64,000 bases of DNA from an uncultured Cohaesibacter sp. (GCF_963667045.1 NZ_OY762934.1:4904501-4968500), one strand, 5' to 3'; counted from the stretch's first letter, positions 35,137 through 43,599 are shown. The notes: generated by a model from the sequence alone, not told the origin. Program-made: numbers and translations.

Positions 35137-35806
35137 TAGGGTCCTATCGCGACAGTCACCCCGATTCTGATCACCCCTTCTCTCCATCTTTTTGCGATCT
35201 TCAAGACACGTATAGATCAGTATGAAAACTGACTAAACGTCTGAAATTTCGTCGGTTCTTGCTCTTTTGAGGCACTTTGTACATAATCTGTTGTTGAATT
35301 TTTATTGTTAAATGTACTAGTGCGGTTGATCTTCCTTTGCTAATAATCTTAGCTGAATTTGCAGAAAAGTGGGGTCTGCAAGTTTGAGCATGCCTGGTTG
35401 ACTCTTGAACAGCCTTGGTGTGTGGCCGGTCTCCTAAGGCCGGATCAGGATTAGAAGTTCCCGTGGGGGGACTGGTGATGGGGTGCCTCTTTGATGCTCT
35501 TGCTCTGCGAGAGTGCATGGTGCACCCCATCGTGTGATCGTGGCCGAGCAAGTCCTGATACACCTCTTCAGGGATATTCTCCTCGCTCCTTTCCCGTCGC
35601 CCCAACGCTCCATCGGGCATCTGAGACAATTTCCAGCCTTTCTCATTCAGGTTAAAATCCGCTGCGTCAAGAACACGCGGCATGGTTTTGTGCTTTTCTG
35701 TTTATCGCAAAACTTGCGGCTTCAGGATTAACCAGTTGTCAAATGGTGCTGTCGCATGGTTACTCCCAAATAACCCGATTGTGCGCGTTTGCGCAGGAGT
35801 AGAGTG
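35137..35806. other. 670-bp region without a recognised gene
   Basis: Several open frames of 70-160 codons exist on both strands, but none has a recognised domain, ribosome site or typical codon use. A 10-bp inverted repeat (gatggggtgc / gcaccccatc, 35477-35531) encloses a further self-complementary loop. Base composition is uneven, being A/T-rich around 35200-35350. It may be a relic. Confidence 0.4.
35477..35531. repeat. Inverted repeat in gene-free DNA
   Basis: Arms gatggggtgc (35477-35486) and gcaccccatc (35522-35531) are perfectly complementary with a 35-base loop that itself contains ctct/agag pairings. No T-run follows, so it is not a standard terminator. Confidence 0.5.
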
Positions 35807-37096
35807 ATGTTTGGGCTAGGGAATAAGAAGGCAGCGACCGGACCTTCCATGAATGATCTGGTGGCTACTGCCATGGGTGCATCTCCATCCGGAATTTACA
35901 TGAATTGCCTGGCGCCCGGTCGCGAAGGTATCGTCTACGCCAACAAGGCCTTTCTGTCGGCATCCGGCTTTCCGTCTCTTGAGGCTGTTCAGCGCCGTAG
36001 GGTTGAACAGCTTCTGGCCAAGGAGCAGTATGGCGGCAGACCAGTGTTGGATATGACCCGGATGGTTGAGGAGGCGATCAGCAAAAGCGGCAAGTGGTCG
36101 GGTCGCATCATCTACAACAAGGCCGATGGCAGCAATTTTGGTGCCCTGACCGATGTGTCAATCGCTGTGATTGATGGCGTGCCCTATGCCTGTGCCGTGT
36201 TGCAGGATGCCGAGAACAGCGAAGCCGCCTTCAACCGGAATCTCAAGTTTCAGGCCCTGTCCGGAACCTTCCAGAACAGTGTTGGCAATGTGGCCCAGTC
36301 CATCGAAGCGGCTGCCGGTGACTTGCTGGGTACTGCCGAGCAGATGATCGGGGATGCTCGCCGGACCAGTGGTGAAACTTCAGCACTGTTCTCGCTGACC
36401 AATCAGACCGTTGAGAACATGCGCTCTGTCCAGGCCGCAACCGAAGAGCTTTCTGCGTCCATCGAAGAGATCGGGCGGCAGGTTTCAACCTCTACGCAGG
36501 TGGTGAACGAGGCATCGGGGCAGGCTGAGGCGACGACCAATGTGGTCAGCGAACTGGCCACATCGGCAAGCCGCATCGGCGATGTCATCCGCCTCATTCA
36601 GGAAATTGCCGAGCAGACCAATCTGTTGGCGCTCAACGCCACGATCGAGGCTGCGCGAGCCGGTGAAGCCGGGCGCGGCTTTGCTGTTGTGGCAGCTGAA
36701 GTGAAGGATCTGGCAAACCAGACGGCGAAGGCAACCGAGGAAATTTCCGGGCAGGTTTCGGCAATCCAGACGTCAACCAGCCTGACTGTTTCCGCGATCG
36801 AGAAAATCGCGGGCACGATCACCCATATCAACGATATTTCCTCGTCCATCGCCACGGCCGTGGAACAGCAGTCATCCGCAGCCAAGGAAATTGCCGACAA
36901 TGTGATCCAGGCCTCAAGCGGCGCCGAGAAGATCAACAATGCTCTACAGAGCGTTGAGCAGTCGGCGCGGGAAACCGAGGCAGCGGCAAAAGTGGTTTCC
37001 GAACGGTCCGGCCATCTGAGCGGACAGTCCAATGATCTCAGTCAGCACGCGGGCAAGTTCCTCAGAGCTCTGGACGAGACCTATCAGGCTCTCTAG
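35807..37096 (+). CDS. Soluble methyl-accepting chemotaxis protein with PAS domain
   Basis: A 429-residue chemoreceptor without membrane segments or signal peptide, so it should sense from the cytoplasm. Residues about 20-145 form a PAS domain ([33 protein letters not shown]). A coiled-coil signalling domain follows, with the MCP hairpin tip [20 protein letters not shown] near residue 270. The C-terminus has no CheR-docking pentapeptide. aggag precedes the ATG at 35807; an upstream in-frame start is less likely. The sensed signal is unknown, with redox or an aromatic ligand possible for a PAS receptor. Confidence 0.88.
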   Translation: MFGLGNKKAATGPSMNDLVATAMGASPSGIYMNCLAPGREGIVYANKAFLSASGFPSLEAVQRRRVEQLLAKEQYGGRPVLDMTRMVEEAISKSGKWSGRIIYNKADGSNFGALTDVSIAVIDGVPYACAVLQDAENSEAAFNRNLKFQALSGTFQNSVGNVAQSIEAAAGDLLGTAEQMIGDARRTSGETSALFSLTNQTVENMRSVQAATEELSASIEEIGRQVSTSTQVVNEASGQAEATTNVVSELATSASRIGDVIRLIQEIAEQTNLLALNATIEAARAGEAGRGFAVVAAEVKDLANQTAKATEEISGQVSAIQTSTSLTVSAIEKIAGTITHINDISSSIATAVEQQSSAAKEIADNVIQASSGAEKINNALQSVEQSARETEAAAKVVSERSGHLSGQSNDLSQHAGKFLRALDETYQAL

Positions 37097-37126
37097 GAAC
37101 TCTGGTTTCTTTTGAGACGAAACGAT

Positions 37127-37155
37127 AAGGGGTCGCAAGACCCCCCTTTGTTTTG
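37127..37155 (+). terminator. Intrinsic terminator of the chemoreceptor gene
   Basis: The stem aaggggtc / gacccccctt with a gcaa tetraloop is followed by a T-rich tract, 30 bp after the stop codon. Confidence 0.75.
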
Positions 37156-37162
37156 TCTGGCC

Positions 37163-37243
37163 TTATCGGCCGCTCAGCGGCAGCAGGATGATCAGACGGG
37201 CGAACAGCAGGCTCGACCCCAGCGTGAGGGAAAAGCCGGGCAT
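37163..37243 (-). pseudogene. CysT (sulfate ABC transporter permease) N-terminal relic
   Basis: The 26-residue minus-strand frame MPGFSLTLGSSLLF then ARLIILLPLSGR ends in TAA. It resembles the first transmembrane helix of CysT sulfate permeases, which start with PGF-LTLG and ILIPL-type motifs. Everything after the first helix is missing. Similarity was recognised by eye, over a short stretch only. Confidence 0.45.
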
Positions 37244-37404
37244 GACATTCCGGGATATCCGGATCTGTCGCGATCTTCCGGGTGATGAGGCGGCGATTGA
37301 GCGGGTCATCGCGGGCCTGATCCTTGAGACTTGCGGCAGGAACGTAAAGGGGCTGGAGCAGTGATTGCCCAGAGTCCGGCTTTTGTGTTTTGGGGGAGGG
37401 AGGA

Positions 37405-37536
37405 TTACTTGGCTGTGAAGACCTGATCCAGCGCGTCGCCAATTTCACGTTCAACGAAGTTGGTGGCTGCGCAACGGACGCCGGTGTCAAACACGGCAAC
37501 GTTGCTCAGCAGCTTGCCGACGAATTGCCGATCTCG
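37405..37536 (-). pseudogene. Sulfate-binding protein (Sbp/CysP) relic
   Basis: A minus-strand fragment reads DRQFVGKLLSNVAVFDTGVR and then TNFVEREIGDALDQVFTAK with a stop. The first part resembles the Sbp/CysP segment FVGKL-NVPVLDTGARG-TTTFVERGIGDV. It then seems to jump to a C-terminal end, implying an internal deletion. Its N-terminal side is joined to an IS110-type fragment near 37536. The order (binding protein then cysT on the same strand) matches normal sulfate transporter operons. Confidence 0.5.
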
Positions 37537-37730
37537 CGCCCCAATGATGACTGGTGCTACAGACCTCAATGCCAACCAAACATGGCTTGAGGCCTTCAAA
37601 GAATGTTAGGGCCTGGGAGCTGCGTAAGGCTCGGTTGAAAGCTACATCTCCATCAGAGGTGATACCGTTGTCAACCGTGGGCCTGGAAAATGTTCTTCGC
37701 CAGATCAAGGCCTATTGTTGTGACTTGCAT
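37536..37730 (-). mobile_element. IS110-family transposase, 5' fragment (decayed)
   Basis: The frame starts MQVTTIGLDLAKNIFQAHG and hits a stop, then continues in another frame with DNGITSDGDVAFNRALRSSQ and CLVGIEVCSTSHHW. This is the N-terminal DEDD domain of IS110-type transposases (Asp in GLDLAKN, Glu in VGIEVC). A frameshift lies at about 37671-37675. After HHWGAR the sequence changes abruptly to the sulfate-binding protein relic. The 110 bp upstream (37731-37840) may be the left end of the element. Confidence 0.7.
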
Positions 37731-37930
37731 GGGGGCTCCTCTCAAAAAGTCTATGACAACTCCAGTATGGCGCATTTCATCGCCGATAGTCAGGAGCCGT
37801 CCACGCCATCCGTAGAGCCGTTGTCCCGGTGGGCTTGAGGTTTTGCAGCATCAACGAATAGCAGCTTTCTGGAAGCGCGTCGGCGGCATCTTTCTTTTAT
37901 TGAACGACCGCATAGGGACGGCGTTGCAGA

Positions 37931-38407
37931 TCAGGAACTGGGATCACAGCATTCCATTGATGTGCCACATAGAGCCGCTTCAAGTTCCTTTGACAGACTT
38001 GTCGCAATTTTTGCCAGTTCTGCATCGCCGGGATGGGGAAGCGGTTTATAGGTCAGATTCTTTTCGACTATGTATCGAGCAGAAGTGATATCGGTCTCCT
38101 CCACCATTGGCACAAGATGACAGTGTGCGTGGGCAATATCGCCGCCGGTGAAAAGAAGAGCGACCCTCTTTACGCTGAAAAGAGATTTCTGTCGGCGGGC
38201 AATTTTCTGACCCAAATCTATAATTTTATGAGCAATATCAGATGGCAGATCGTCAAAGTAATCGTAGTGCTGGATTGGAATGATTTGGATATGCCCGGGC
38301 CTGATTGGCCCTATATCCAAAAATGCGACCAAATTTTCATCCCGATAGACCTCATGCACTTGAATTTCGGATTTGGCAATCCTGCAGAAAACGCACTCTT
38401 CGCTCAT
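37931..38407 (-). CDS. HIT-family (histidine triad) protein
   Basis: A 158-residue histidine-triad nucleotide hydrolase/transferase. The triad is AHAHCHLVPM (H-x-H-x-H) near residues 92-101, and the N-terminal CVFCRIAKSEI and VAFLDIGPIRPGHIQIIP are typical of Hint/Fhit-like proteins. The substrate is not known; members act on nucleoside phosphoramidates or dinucleotides. I use the ATG at 38407 (MSEECVFC); a 33-residue upstream extension has no family match. It is flanked on both sides by IS110-family fragments. Confidence 0.88.
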   Translation of the reverse strand: MSEECVFCRIAKSEIQVHEVYRDENLVAFLDIGPIRPGHIQIIPIQHYDYFDDLPSDIAHKIIDLGQKIARRQKSLFSVKRVALLFTGGDIAHAHCHLVPMVEETDITSARYIVEKNLTYKPLPHPGDAELAKIATSLSKELEAALCGTSMECCDPSS

Positions 38408-39052
38408 TTTATTAGTTCCAGATAGCGCAGATGGTGAAGCAAAAAACTTTATTTTCTTATCAGCTAATGTCTTCTTTGTCCGGTGTGGATGGCTTCTTTT
38501 TTGCAAGGCATATTTTGAAGTGACTTGAAATTTGTCAGATGCAGTCTTTTGTTCGGCCTGTTTCGCGGTTCACTTTCCCGCTAACCCCGATGGTTTCCAC
38601 CAACCAAGATCCATCCGCCTATCGAATAGCAAGCGTTCTGGACAAAGCACGGCGTATCTTGGTTTTAGGGCGGACCAATCTTCCATCATTTCATGGGTCT
38701 TGCAATCTGAGTTAAGTTTTCCTTCAGATTAAACCGTTCTCACTTTGTAACGTTCATTGCGCGTTAGACCCGCCCAAATCATCCGGGCCGTTTTGTTGGC
38801 CATCGCAATGGCTGCGGCCTTGCCCGGTTTGCGCGCAAATATGTCTGCAAACCACGGATCGAAGCTTTCCGGTTCGAGTCTGATTAGTCGCATGCGGGAG
38901 GTCATGCCTAACACCAGTAACCTGCGGATATGCGACTTGTGCAAAGAAAAGTGTCGACTTGTGCAGAGTGAAAAGGCGCGCCACACCACACACACAACTA
39001 CTACATAAGTGAGCAGTCAGTTTGCTGAACTATTTGGTGCTTTTGAGGTGAA
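38408..39052. other. 645-bp region with IS110 debris
   Basis: Apart from the transposase 3' fragment (38729-38935) no gene was recognised. The stretch from 38936 to 39052 is A/C-rich and contains the 3' flank of the tRNA-Thr gene. Confidence 0.5.
38729..38935 (-). mobile_element. IS110-family transposase, 3' fragment (decayed)
   Basis: Minus-strand frame SHIRRLLVLGMTSRMRLIR, then WFADIFARKPGKAAAIAMAN and KTARMIWAGLTRNERYKV, ends in a stop. This matches the C-terminal region of IS110-type transposases (LRRLLV-G, ARKP-K-AAVALANK-AR--WA). The rest of the gene is missing upstream. It has the same orientation as the 5' fragment at 37536-37730 but lies on the other side of the HIT gene. The next 130 bp (38600-38728) may be the element's 3' end. 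Confidence 0.65.
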
Positions 39053-39128
<76 letters not shown>

Positions 39129-39955
39129 GCTGTGTTGAAAAGGTGTCTGCCAACGAGTGCTTTATGTGTCGGTGACTTTGTGCTTGTTTGTTTGCCGGAA
39201 CAGATCCGGTTTGCAGAGCCAAACCTGCTGGATTTCTTTTCAACTTATTGGATGAAGGCTGCTAACATGACTCCCTTGTTGATGTAAAGCCCAATCGCAT
39301 TTTCCACATCGGTTTTTCCCAACGAGACGCAGCAAGAGAGGATGGTTTTTTCTGAACTCGTCATGGCCTGACTTGTTGAGCCATGAATGAGAAATGCCTT
39401 GGGTGCTGAATGGCGACCCTATGGGACCAGCTGCATCATTTTTCAGGGCCAATAGTAGTCCGGGAGGCTCTTCCCGTGTCTTGGACGAGGTCGATTTTGC
39501 CCTTTCAATCTCGGAAATGAAAAAAACCAAAATTATTTTTGGTGGATCTTTGTGGCTGTTTTTGTCTGACTTGAAGCGGACGATGGACTGTTGTTGCCTT
39601 ACAAAATGGTCCAATTTGTCGGGCCTTTTGTTTTCTTATGACCAAATTTCTTGCTCACCCTCAGGCGCGGAATGCTGCGGTTTTTGCGATGAATACTTTG
39701 CACTTTTCAGCTTTCAAGAACTTCCATTTGAAGATCGTTTGCAAAGCAGTCACTAAGTGCCAGGACATGGCATTTCAAGAGCTTAGAGAAAATAAATGAT
39801 TCACATTACAAATAGTTAATGTGCTTGAAACGAAATATTCATATCCCCAAATGAGGGAGGTCAAAACGATGGCCTGGTAAAAACGGCGGGCCCAACAGAA
39901 GAAATGCCAAATATCTTAGAACAGAGCATTTCATATAAAGAAACGGAAAAAGAAA
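39129..39955. other. 827-bp region without a recognised gene
   Basis: Open frames of 120-124 codons overlap on opposite strands around 39240-39756. Neither shows a known domain, signal peptide or good ribosome site. The right end (39780-39955) is A/T-rich and is probably the promoter region of the small secreted protein gene that follows. Confidence 0.4.
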
Positions 39956-40336
39956 ATGAAAAACGGTTATATCAAATCAGCAGTATTCGCAGCAGTTGTT
40001 GCAAGTCTTTCTGTCGCTGCTCCTCTTTCTGCAGCCTACGCTGGTGCAGACTTCTCTCAGACGAAGATCCGCTCCGCTGACGAAGATGGCCTGTACATTG
40101 TCGACTATGTTCTGGATTCCCAGAAGGCCGGTGCAAACGCCCCTGTAAGCACCGCAAAGCCGGAAGTTTCCAAGGTTGCTCTGGGTACCTCCTCTGACGA
40201 CGACAGCGCATTCATTGTCGACTATGTTGTCGATAATCAGAAAGCCGGTGCACAGGCTCCGATTTCTCAGGGCAAGCCAAACCTGAAGCTTGGCATTCCT
40301 GCCGATGACAATGCGCTTATTGGCAACGCTGGCTAA
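39956..40336 (+). CDS. Small secreted protein with two internal repeats
   Basis: A 126-residue protein that I do not recognise. Residues 1-29 are a signal peptide (basic start, hydrophobic core, cleavage near AYA/G). The mature part contains two copies of a 22-residue unit: DGLYIVDYVLDSQKAGANAP at about 47-66 and DSAFIVDYVVDNQKAGAQAP at about 83-102. It is acidic and small, consistent with a periplasmic or surface protein. There is no clear operon partner; a terminator follows at 40462-40491. Codon use and the signal peptide support a real gene. Confidence 0.75.
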   Translation: MKNGYIKSAVFAAVVASLSVAAPLSAAYAGADFSQTKIRSADEDGLYIVDYVLDSQKAGANAPVSTAKPEVSKVALGTSSDDDSAFIVDYVVDNQKAGAQAPISQGKPNLKLGIPADDNALIGNAG

Positions 40337-40461
40337 TTGGTTGTGCAGGCCATTGGCGGGTGGTTCAGCCGCCGTCAAGTCCCACGCTTTCGTTGGGGGA
40401 TGATGTCATCCCGTGAGAGTTGCGGGCTGGCCTGTTTGTAAGGACTGTTCATCCAGTTCAG

Positions 40462-40491
40462 AAAGGGATCGTCATGGGCGGTCCCTTTTTT
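40462..40491 (+). terminator. Probable intrinsic terminator
   Basis: The stem aaagggatc / ggtcccttt (one G-U pair) is followed by further T residues. It is 126 bp after the small secreted protein gene. Confidence 0.6.
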
Positions 40492-40573
40492 ATGCCCGGA
40501 TGGTCCCATGCTGGTCCCGTGGCTGCCTGCTTGATTTTTTATAAGCCTTTGTTTGGCCTTGAAAAAACATCTT

Positions 40574-40969
40574 CTATGGGCGACGCCAAGTCTGGCTTTC
40601 GCACAACAGGCCGCCGGCGATGCAACCGCTGACCTTTAGTCTGTTCCCCGTGAGCTTCATCTTGGAGAGATAGGTGCCACCCCGGTCGGGTGCCCAGATC
40701 GTTCCGCCGCCATAGTGGCCATTGCTGCGCGGCTGCATGCCCCAGATGATCGGTTTGCCGACAATATCAGCCTTGATTCCGACGACTCTGGTGATAGTGC
40801 CGCAAACTTTGTCACCACACGGGGAGAAGCGGACATGGAGATAGTGGCCTGCATATTCTTTCATATTGCTGCCTTCCGTTTTCCATTCGCCGAGAACGGG
40901 GTCGGAGGCCAGAGCCGGGCTGGCGAGTGATGCGATGATGAGGGCTAGAGAGAACAATAGGTTTTTCAT
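40574..40969 (-). CDS. DUF2147 domain secreted protein
   Basis: A 131-residue exported protein. A signal peptide (residues 1-21, cleavage near ALA/S) precedes a DUF2147-type beta-rich domain, recognisable by DPVLGEWKTEG, VCGTITRVVG and KMKLTGNRLKVSGC, ending in a Cys-Trp-rich tail. Family members are about 120-160 residues and of unknown function, sometimes linked to the cell envelope. Four cysteines in the mature part could form two disulfide bonds. Confidence 0.8.
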   Translation of the reverse strand: MKNLLFSLALIIASLASPALASDPVLGEWKTEGSNMKEYAGHYLHVRFSPCGDKVCGTITRVVGIKADIVGKPIIWGMQPRSNGHYGGGTIWAPDRGGTYLSKMKLTGNRLKVSGCIAGGLLCESQTWRRP

Positions 40970-41145
40970 TCCATCTCCCGTTGATGGTGCTGATGATGTG
41001 CCTGTTGATCTTGTCTGTTTTTTGCGTTGGGTAATGCCGCCTCAAATTTGCTGGCAAAGAGTCAGAAGGTCAAGCCACCTTCTGTGGGATTTGGGGGCTC
41101 TGGAGCAAAGCGGGGAAGGGGTCAAATTTATGAGAGGTTGATTAA

Positions 41146-41165
41146 AATAGGTAAAATTACTTATT
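41146..41165. promoter_or_regulatory. A/T-rich imperfect palindrome upstream of a small secreted gene
   Basis: AATAgGTAA-aa-TTACtTATT has one mismatched pair and extends outward to GATT / AATC (41141-41170). It lies about 85 bp before the start at 41254 and could be an operator. Confidence 0.35.
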
Positions 41166-41253
41166 GAATCTTCATGAAGTGTTAACGAAATGCTAAAGTG
41201 ACCAATTGCGAAACAGGCATTTTCACATACCGTTCCAATCAGGGGAGTTTATT

Positions 41254-41580
41254 ATGAAGATATCGGTACGATTGTTGGCGACGCAGACGGCGGCTGTTCT
41301 GGCTCTGATCATGATGGCGCCCCTGGCGGAGGCCAATTCGGGTTATGGCGGCTATGAAGCCGGTTCGGGGTATGAGACCAATGCGCCCGTGGTGGCTGTT
41401 GTTCCGGATGTGGACGGCAAGGTCTATCTCGAGGCCACGTATGATCCTGCGCTTGGAGCCTATGTCTATCCTGAGCGGATCGAGGTCCAGGTCGATCCCT
41501 ATCACGCACCGATCCCCTATCGGGTCAAGCGAATCCACTATGATGGCTACACGCCGGTCATCGGCTTGCCGACGCGCTAG
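41254..41580 (+). CDS. Small secreted protein of unknown function
   Basis: A 108-residue protein with a signal peptide (residues 1-28, cleavage near AEA/N). The mature N-terminus is Gly/Tyr-rich (SGYGGYEAGSGYETN), followed by a more ordered part with PYHAPIPYRVKRIHYDGYTP. I do not recognise a family. I use the ATG at 41254 (aggggagt upstream) because it gives a signal peptide at the very N-terminus; a start 16 codons earlier would not. A strong terminator follows. Confidence 0.7.
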   Translation: MKISVRLLATQTAAVLALIMMAPLAEANSGYGGYEAGSGYETNAPVVAVVPDVDGKVYLEATYDPALGAYVYPERIEVQVDPYHAPIPYRVKRIHYDGYTPVIGLPTR

Positions 41581-41620
41581 CTGCTGCCGGGCGCTGTCTG
41601 CGATGCTTGAAGAAGGATGA

Positions 41621-41654
41621 AATGAATAAAGCCCCGTTCGGGGCTTTATTCATT
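41621..41654. terminator. Bidirectional intrinsic terminator
   Basis: A perfect 15-bp stem (aatgaataaagcccc / ggggctttattcatt) with loop gttc, between the convergent small secreted gene and rlmB. Confidence 0.92.
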
Positions 41655-41696
41655 TGGCACTTCTCTTGCGGCTGCGTCTTTTGTGGCTGTGTAGCC

Positions 41697-42533
41697 TTAT
41701 TTCAAAAGTCCGTCGCGCATCAGCTTGACGGCGTAGAGGGTCATTGCCACTGCGTTGGAGACATTGAGGCTCTTGATCGGGCCGGGCATGTCGAGGCGGG
41801 CGAGGGCGGTGCATTTTTCTCGCGTCAGTCGGCGCATGCCCTTGCCTTCGGAGCCGAAGACCAGCGCCAGCGGGCGGCTTGCGTCCTGTTTGGCGATGAT
41901 GGCTTCAAACGGCTCGCTCTCTTCAGAATCAAATCCGAGCACATCAAAGCCATTGTCCGCCAGATCATCAAGGGCGCGGGCCAGATTGGGCACCGAGACC
42001 ATGGAGATGAGATCAAGACCGCCGGATGCGGTCTTGGCCAGAATGCCGCTTTCCTCGGGGCTGTGCCGACCGGTCATGATCAGTGCTTCGGCGCCGAGTG
42101 CGACAGATGAGCGAATAATGGCGCCGACATTGTGTGGGTCGGTGACCTGATCGAGGATGACCACCAGTTTGCTGTCATAGATGTCGGAAATGTCGAGCGC
42201 CGGAAGGTTGCGGGTGACCAGCAGGGCGCCCTGATGAACGGCGTCGCGGGCAAGGGCATCAATGTCCTTTGGCGATGCGGTTTCCACCAAACCATCAAGA
42301 CGCTCCGGGTTGCCGCCGATCTTGCGAATTTCGTCGACAAGCCTGCCTTGCGCATTGGTCGTGGCATGGAGGCGAATGAGGTCGCGGCGCGGGTTCGCAA
42401 CGGCGCTGGCAACGGCATGGATGCCGAAAATGCGCACGATGTCATCCTGAGGCTTGCGACCACTGCGAGAACCCTGTTCGGCCGGTGCGGCCTGACGGGC
42501 TTTCTTCTGCTTTTGAGAACGGTTTTTTGTCAT
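41697..42533 (-). CDS. rlmB: 23S rRNA (guanosine-2'-O-)-methyltransferase RlmB-type
   Basis: A 278-residue SPOUT (TrmH/SpoU) RNA methyltransferase. After a basic tail (MTKNRSQKQKKARQ) and a substrate-binding domain (FGIHAVASAVANP), the three SpoU motifs are clear: DPHNVGAIIRSSVALGA, LALVFGSEGKGMRR and MPGPIKSLNVSNAVAM, which form the deep trefoil knot that binds S-adenosylmethionine. RlmB methylates G2251 of 23S rRNA in E. coli; related proteins target other sites, so the exact nucleotide is inferred. A TfoX-like gene lies upstream on the same strand. Confidence 0.9.
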   Translation of the reverse strand: MTKNRSQKQKKARQAAPAEQGSRSGRKPQDDIVRIFGIHAVASAVANPRRDLIRLHATTNAQGRLVDEIRKIGGNPERLDGLVETASPKDIDALARDAVHQGALLVTRNLPALDISDIYDSKLVVILDQVTDPHNVGAIIRSSVALGAEALIMTGRHSPEESGILAKTASGGLDLISMVSVPNLARALDDLADNGFDVLGFDSEESEPFEAIIAKQDASRPLALVFGSEGKGMRRLTREKCTALARLDMPGPIKSLNVSNAVAMTLYAVKLMRDGLLK

Positions 42534-42637
42534 GACTCGATTTAGAGGTAAAGGTGGCAGGAGGGCAAGCGCAATCGCGCGACTGAGAACAACTTCTGTC
42601 GGTGCGCGGTGTCGGGTGATTGCTGTGGGCGGGCGGG

Positions 42638-42949
42638 CTATTTGGCTTTTGCAAGCGCAGCCGCTGTCACGGCGACGAGCGCGTGGAGCCAGTCTTCGTC
42701 ATCCCAACGTTCCGGCGGAATGACGAGGCTCGGTTTGGCACCGGAATAGGCTGGCGCAAGCTCAAGCTCCGGTGCCATCTTCAGCGTTTGTTTGGTCGGC
42801 TTGAGATGAAAGTTGTCGTCACAGACAACGCCGATAAAGACGCCATCGCAATAGATGCCATATTCACCAAACATCTTGCGGCTGCGTATCTCGCCCGCGC
42901 CTGCCAGCCGGTCCATCAGCAGTTCGATCGTCTTGGGGTCTGTACTCAT
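42638..42949 (-). CDS. TfoX N-terminal domain-containing protein
   Basis: A 103-residue protein matching the TfoX/Sxy N-terminal domain (RSRKMFGEYGIYCDGVFIGVV, with the conserved MFGGYG-like loop). The C-terminal TfoX domain is absent, as in many alphaproteobacterial members. Full-length TfoX proteins regulate competence in gamma-proteobacteria, but single-domain versions have no established role. It lies about 100 bp upstream of rlmB on the same strand. Confidence 0.82.
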   Translation of the reverse strand: MSTDPKTIELLMDRLAGAGEIRSRKMFGEYGIYCDGVFIGVVCDDNFHLKPTKQTLKMAPELELAPAYSGAKPSLVIPPERWDDEDWLHALVAVTAAALAKAK

Positions 42950-43312
42950 GAATCGCCTCGCGTTTCATCGTTTGATCTGGGCAGGGGGCAGCGAACGGTG
43001 TTGGTTTGATATTGGTGCCGGAGTATAGCCGGGTCGCCAAGCGTGAGTCTGTCACAAAGTTGAAATTGGCAGGGAAAATCATGGCTGTTTGTTGAAGCGT
43101 GCGCGGGATGCCTGACTTCTCCACCGTTGAAGAGTGAAGCAATCGCGGCAAATATCCCCAGTCTGCGGCAGGATTTTTGCGATACCCACAAGAAACATAA
43201 AATCCATGTTGACTTCGCTCATGTGGTTTTGCATAAAGCCGCTCACGAACTGACCGCGACTTGGCGGGCAATTCGAGACCATCCTGTTCGCAGGGACAGG
43301 AAGGCGAAGCTT
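42950..43312. other. 363-bp region upstream of the tRNA-Tyr/tRNA-Gly/tuf unit
   Basis: No gene is seen. TTGACT (43209-43214) and CATAAA (43232-43237) with a 17-bp spacer form a plausible tRNA promoter about 75 bp before tRNA-Tyr. Confidence 0.4.
43209..43237 (+). promoter_or_regulatory. Candidate promoter for tRNA-Tyr/tRNA-Gly
   Basis: TTGACT and CATAAA are 17 bp apart upstream of the tRNA pair. It is a by-eye match to housekeeping sigma-factor elements. Confidence 0.35.
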
Positions 43313-43397
43313 GGAGGAGTGTCCGAGTGGTTAAAGGAGACGGACTGTAAATCCGTTCGCTTAGCGTACGCTGGTTCGAATCCAGCCTCCTCCACCA
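43313..43397 (+). tRNA. tRNA-Tyr (anticodon GTA)
   Basis: An 85-nt class II tRNA: acceptor GGAGGAG / CTCCTCC, anticodon loop CTGTAAA (GTA), long variable arm (cgcttagcgtacg), T arm GGTTCGAATCC, discriminator A and encoded CCA. Confidence 0.97.
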
Positions 43398-43417
43398 TCT
43401 TCGCTTTGATGTCTCGC

Positions 43418-43491
43418 GCGGGTGTAGCTCAATGGTAGAGCAACAGCCTTCCAAGCTGATGACGAGGGTTCGATTCCCTTCACCCGCTCCA
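43418..43491 (+). tRNA. tRNA-Gly (anticodon TCC)
   Basis: A 74-nt tRNA starting 20 bp after tRNA-Tyr: acceptor GCGGGTG / CACCCGC, anticodon loop CTTCCAA (TCC), T loop GTTCGATTC, discriminator T and encoded CCA. The order Tyr-Gly-tuf resembles the E. coli tyrU-glyT-thrT-tufB unit without thrT. Confidence 0.97.
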
Positions 43492-43532
43492 TCATTGACA
43501 GTTTACATCCGAACAGATGATCCGAATTCCTC

Positions 43533-43599
43533 AAGGAGTGCGGTCCTTTTGTATTGAACCGGGTTTGCGACCTCTTGGATAAAGGGTTGCGGCCTTTTT
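43533..43599 (+). terminator. Two weak terminator-like hairpins between tRNA-Gly and tuf
   Basis: aagga-gtgcgg-tccttttgt (43533) and aaagg-gttgcgg-cctttttg (43581) are similar 5-bp hairpins with T tracts. They are weak, and could act as partial attenuators or processing sites between tRNAs and tuf. Confidence 0.3.

Larger units (their letters stand above)
37097..37930. other. 834-bp degraded region between the chemoreceptor and HIT genes
   Basis: It contains a terminator, the cysT and sulfate-binding relics and the IS110 5' fragment listed separately. No intact gene is present. Confidence 0.55.

Noticed and set aside
35201-35683. A 160-codon minus-strand frame as a gene
   Set aside because: It has no recognised domain or convincing ribosome site, mixed composition, and competing frames on the other strand.
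39240-39756. Overlapping 120-124-codon frames as genes
   Set aside because: They occupy the same DNA in opposite directions and neither has recognisable features.
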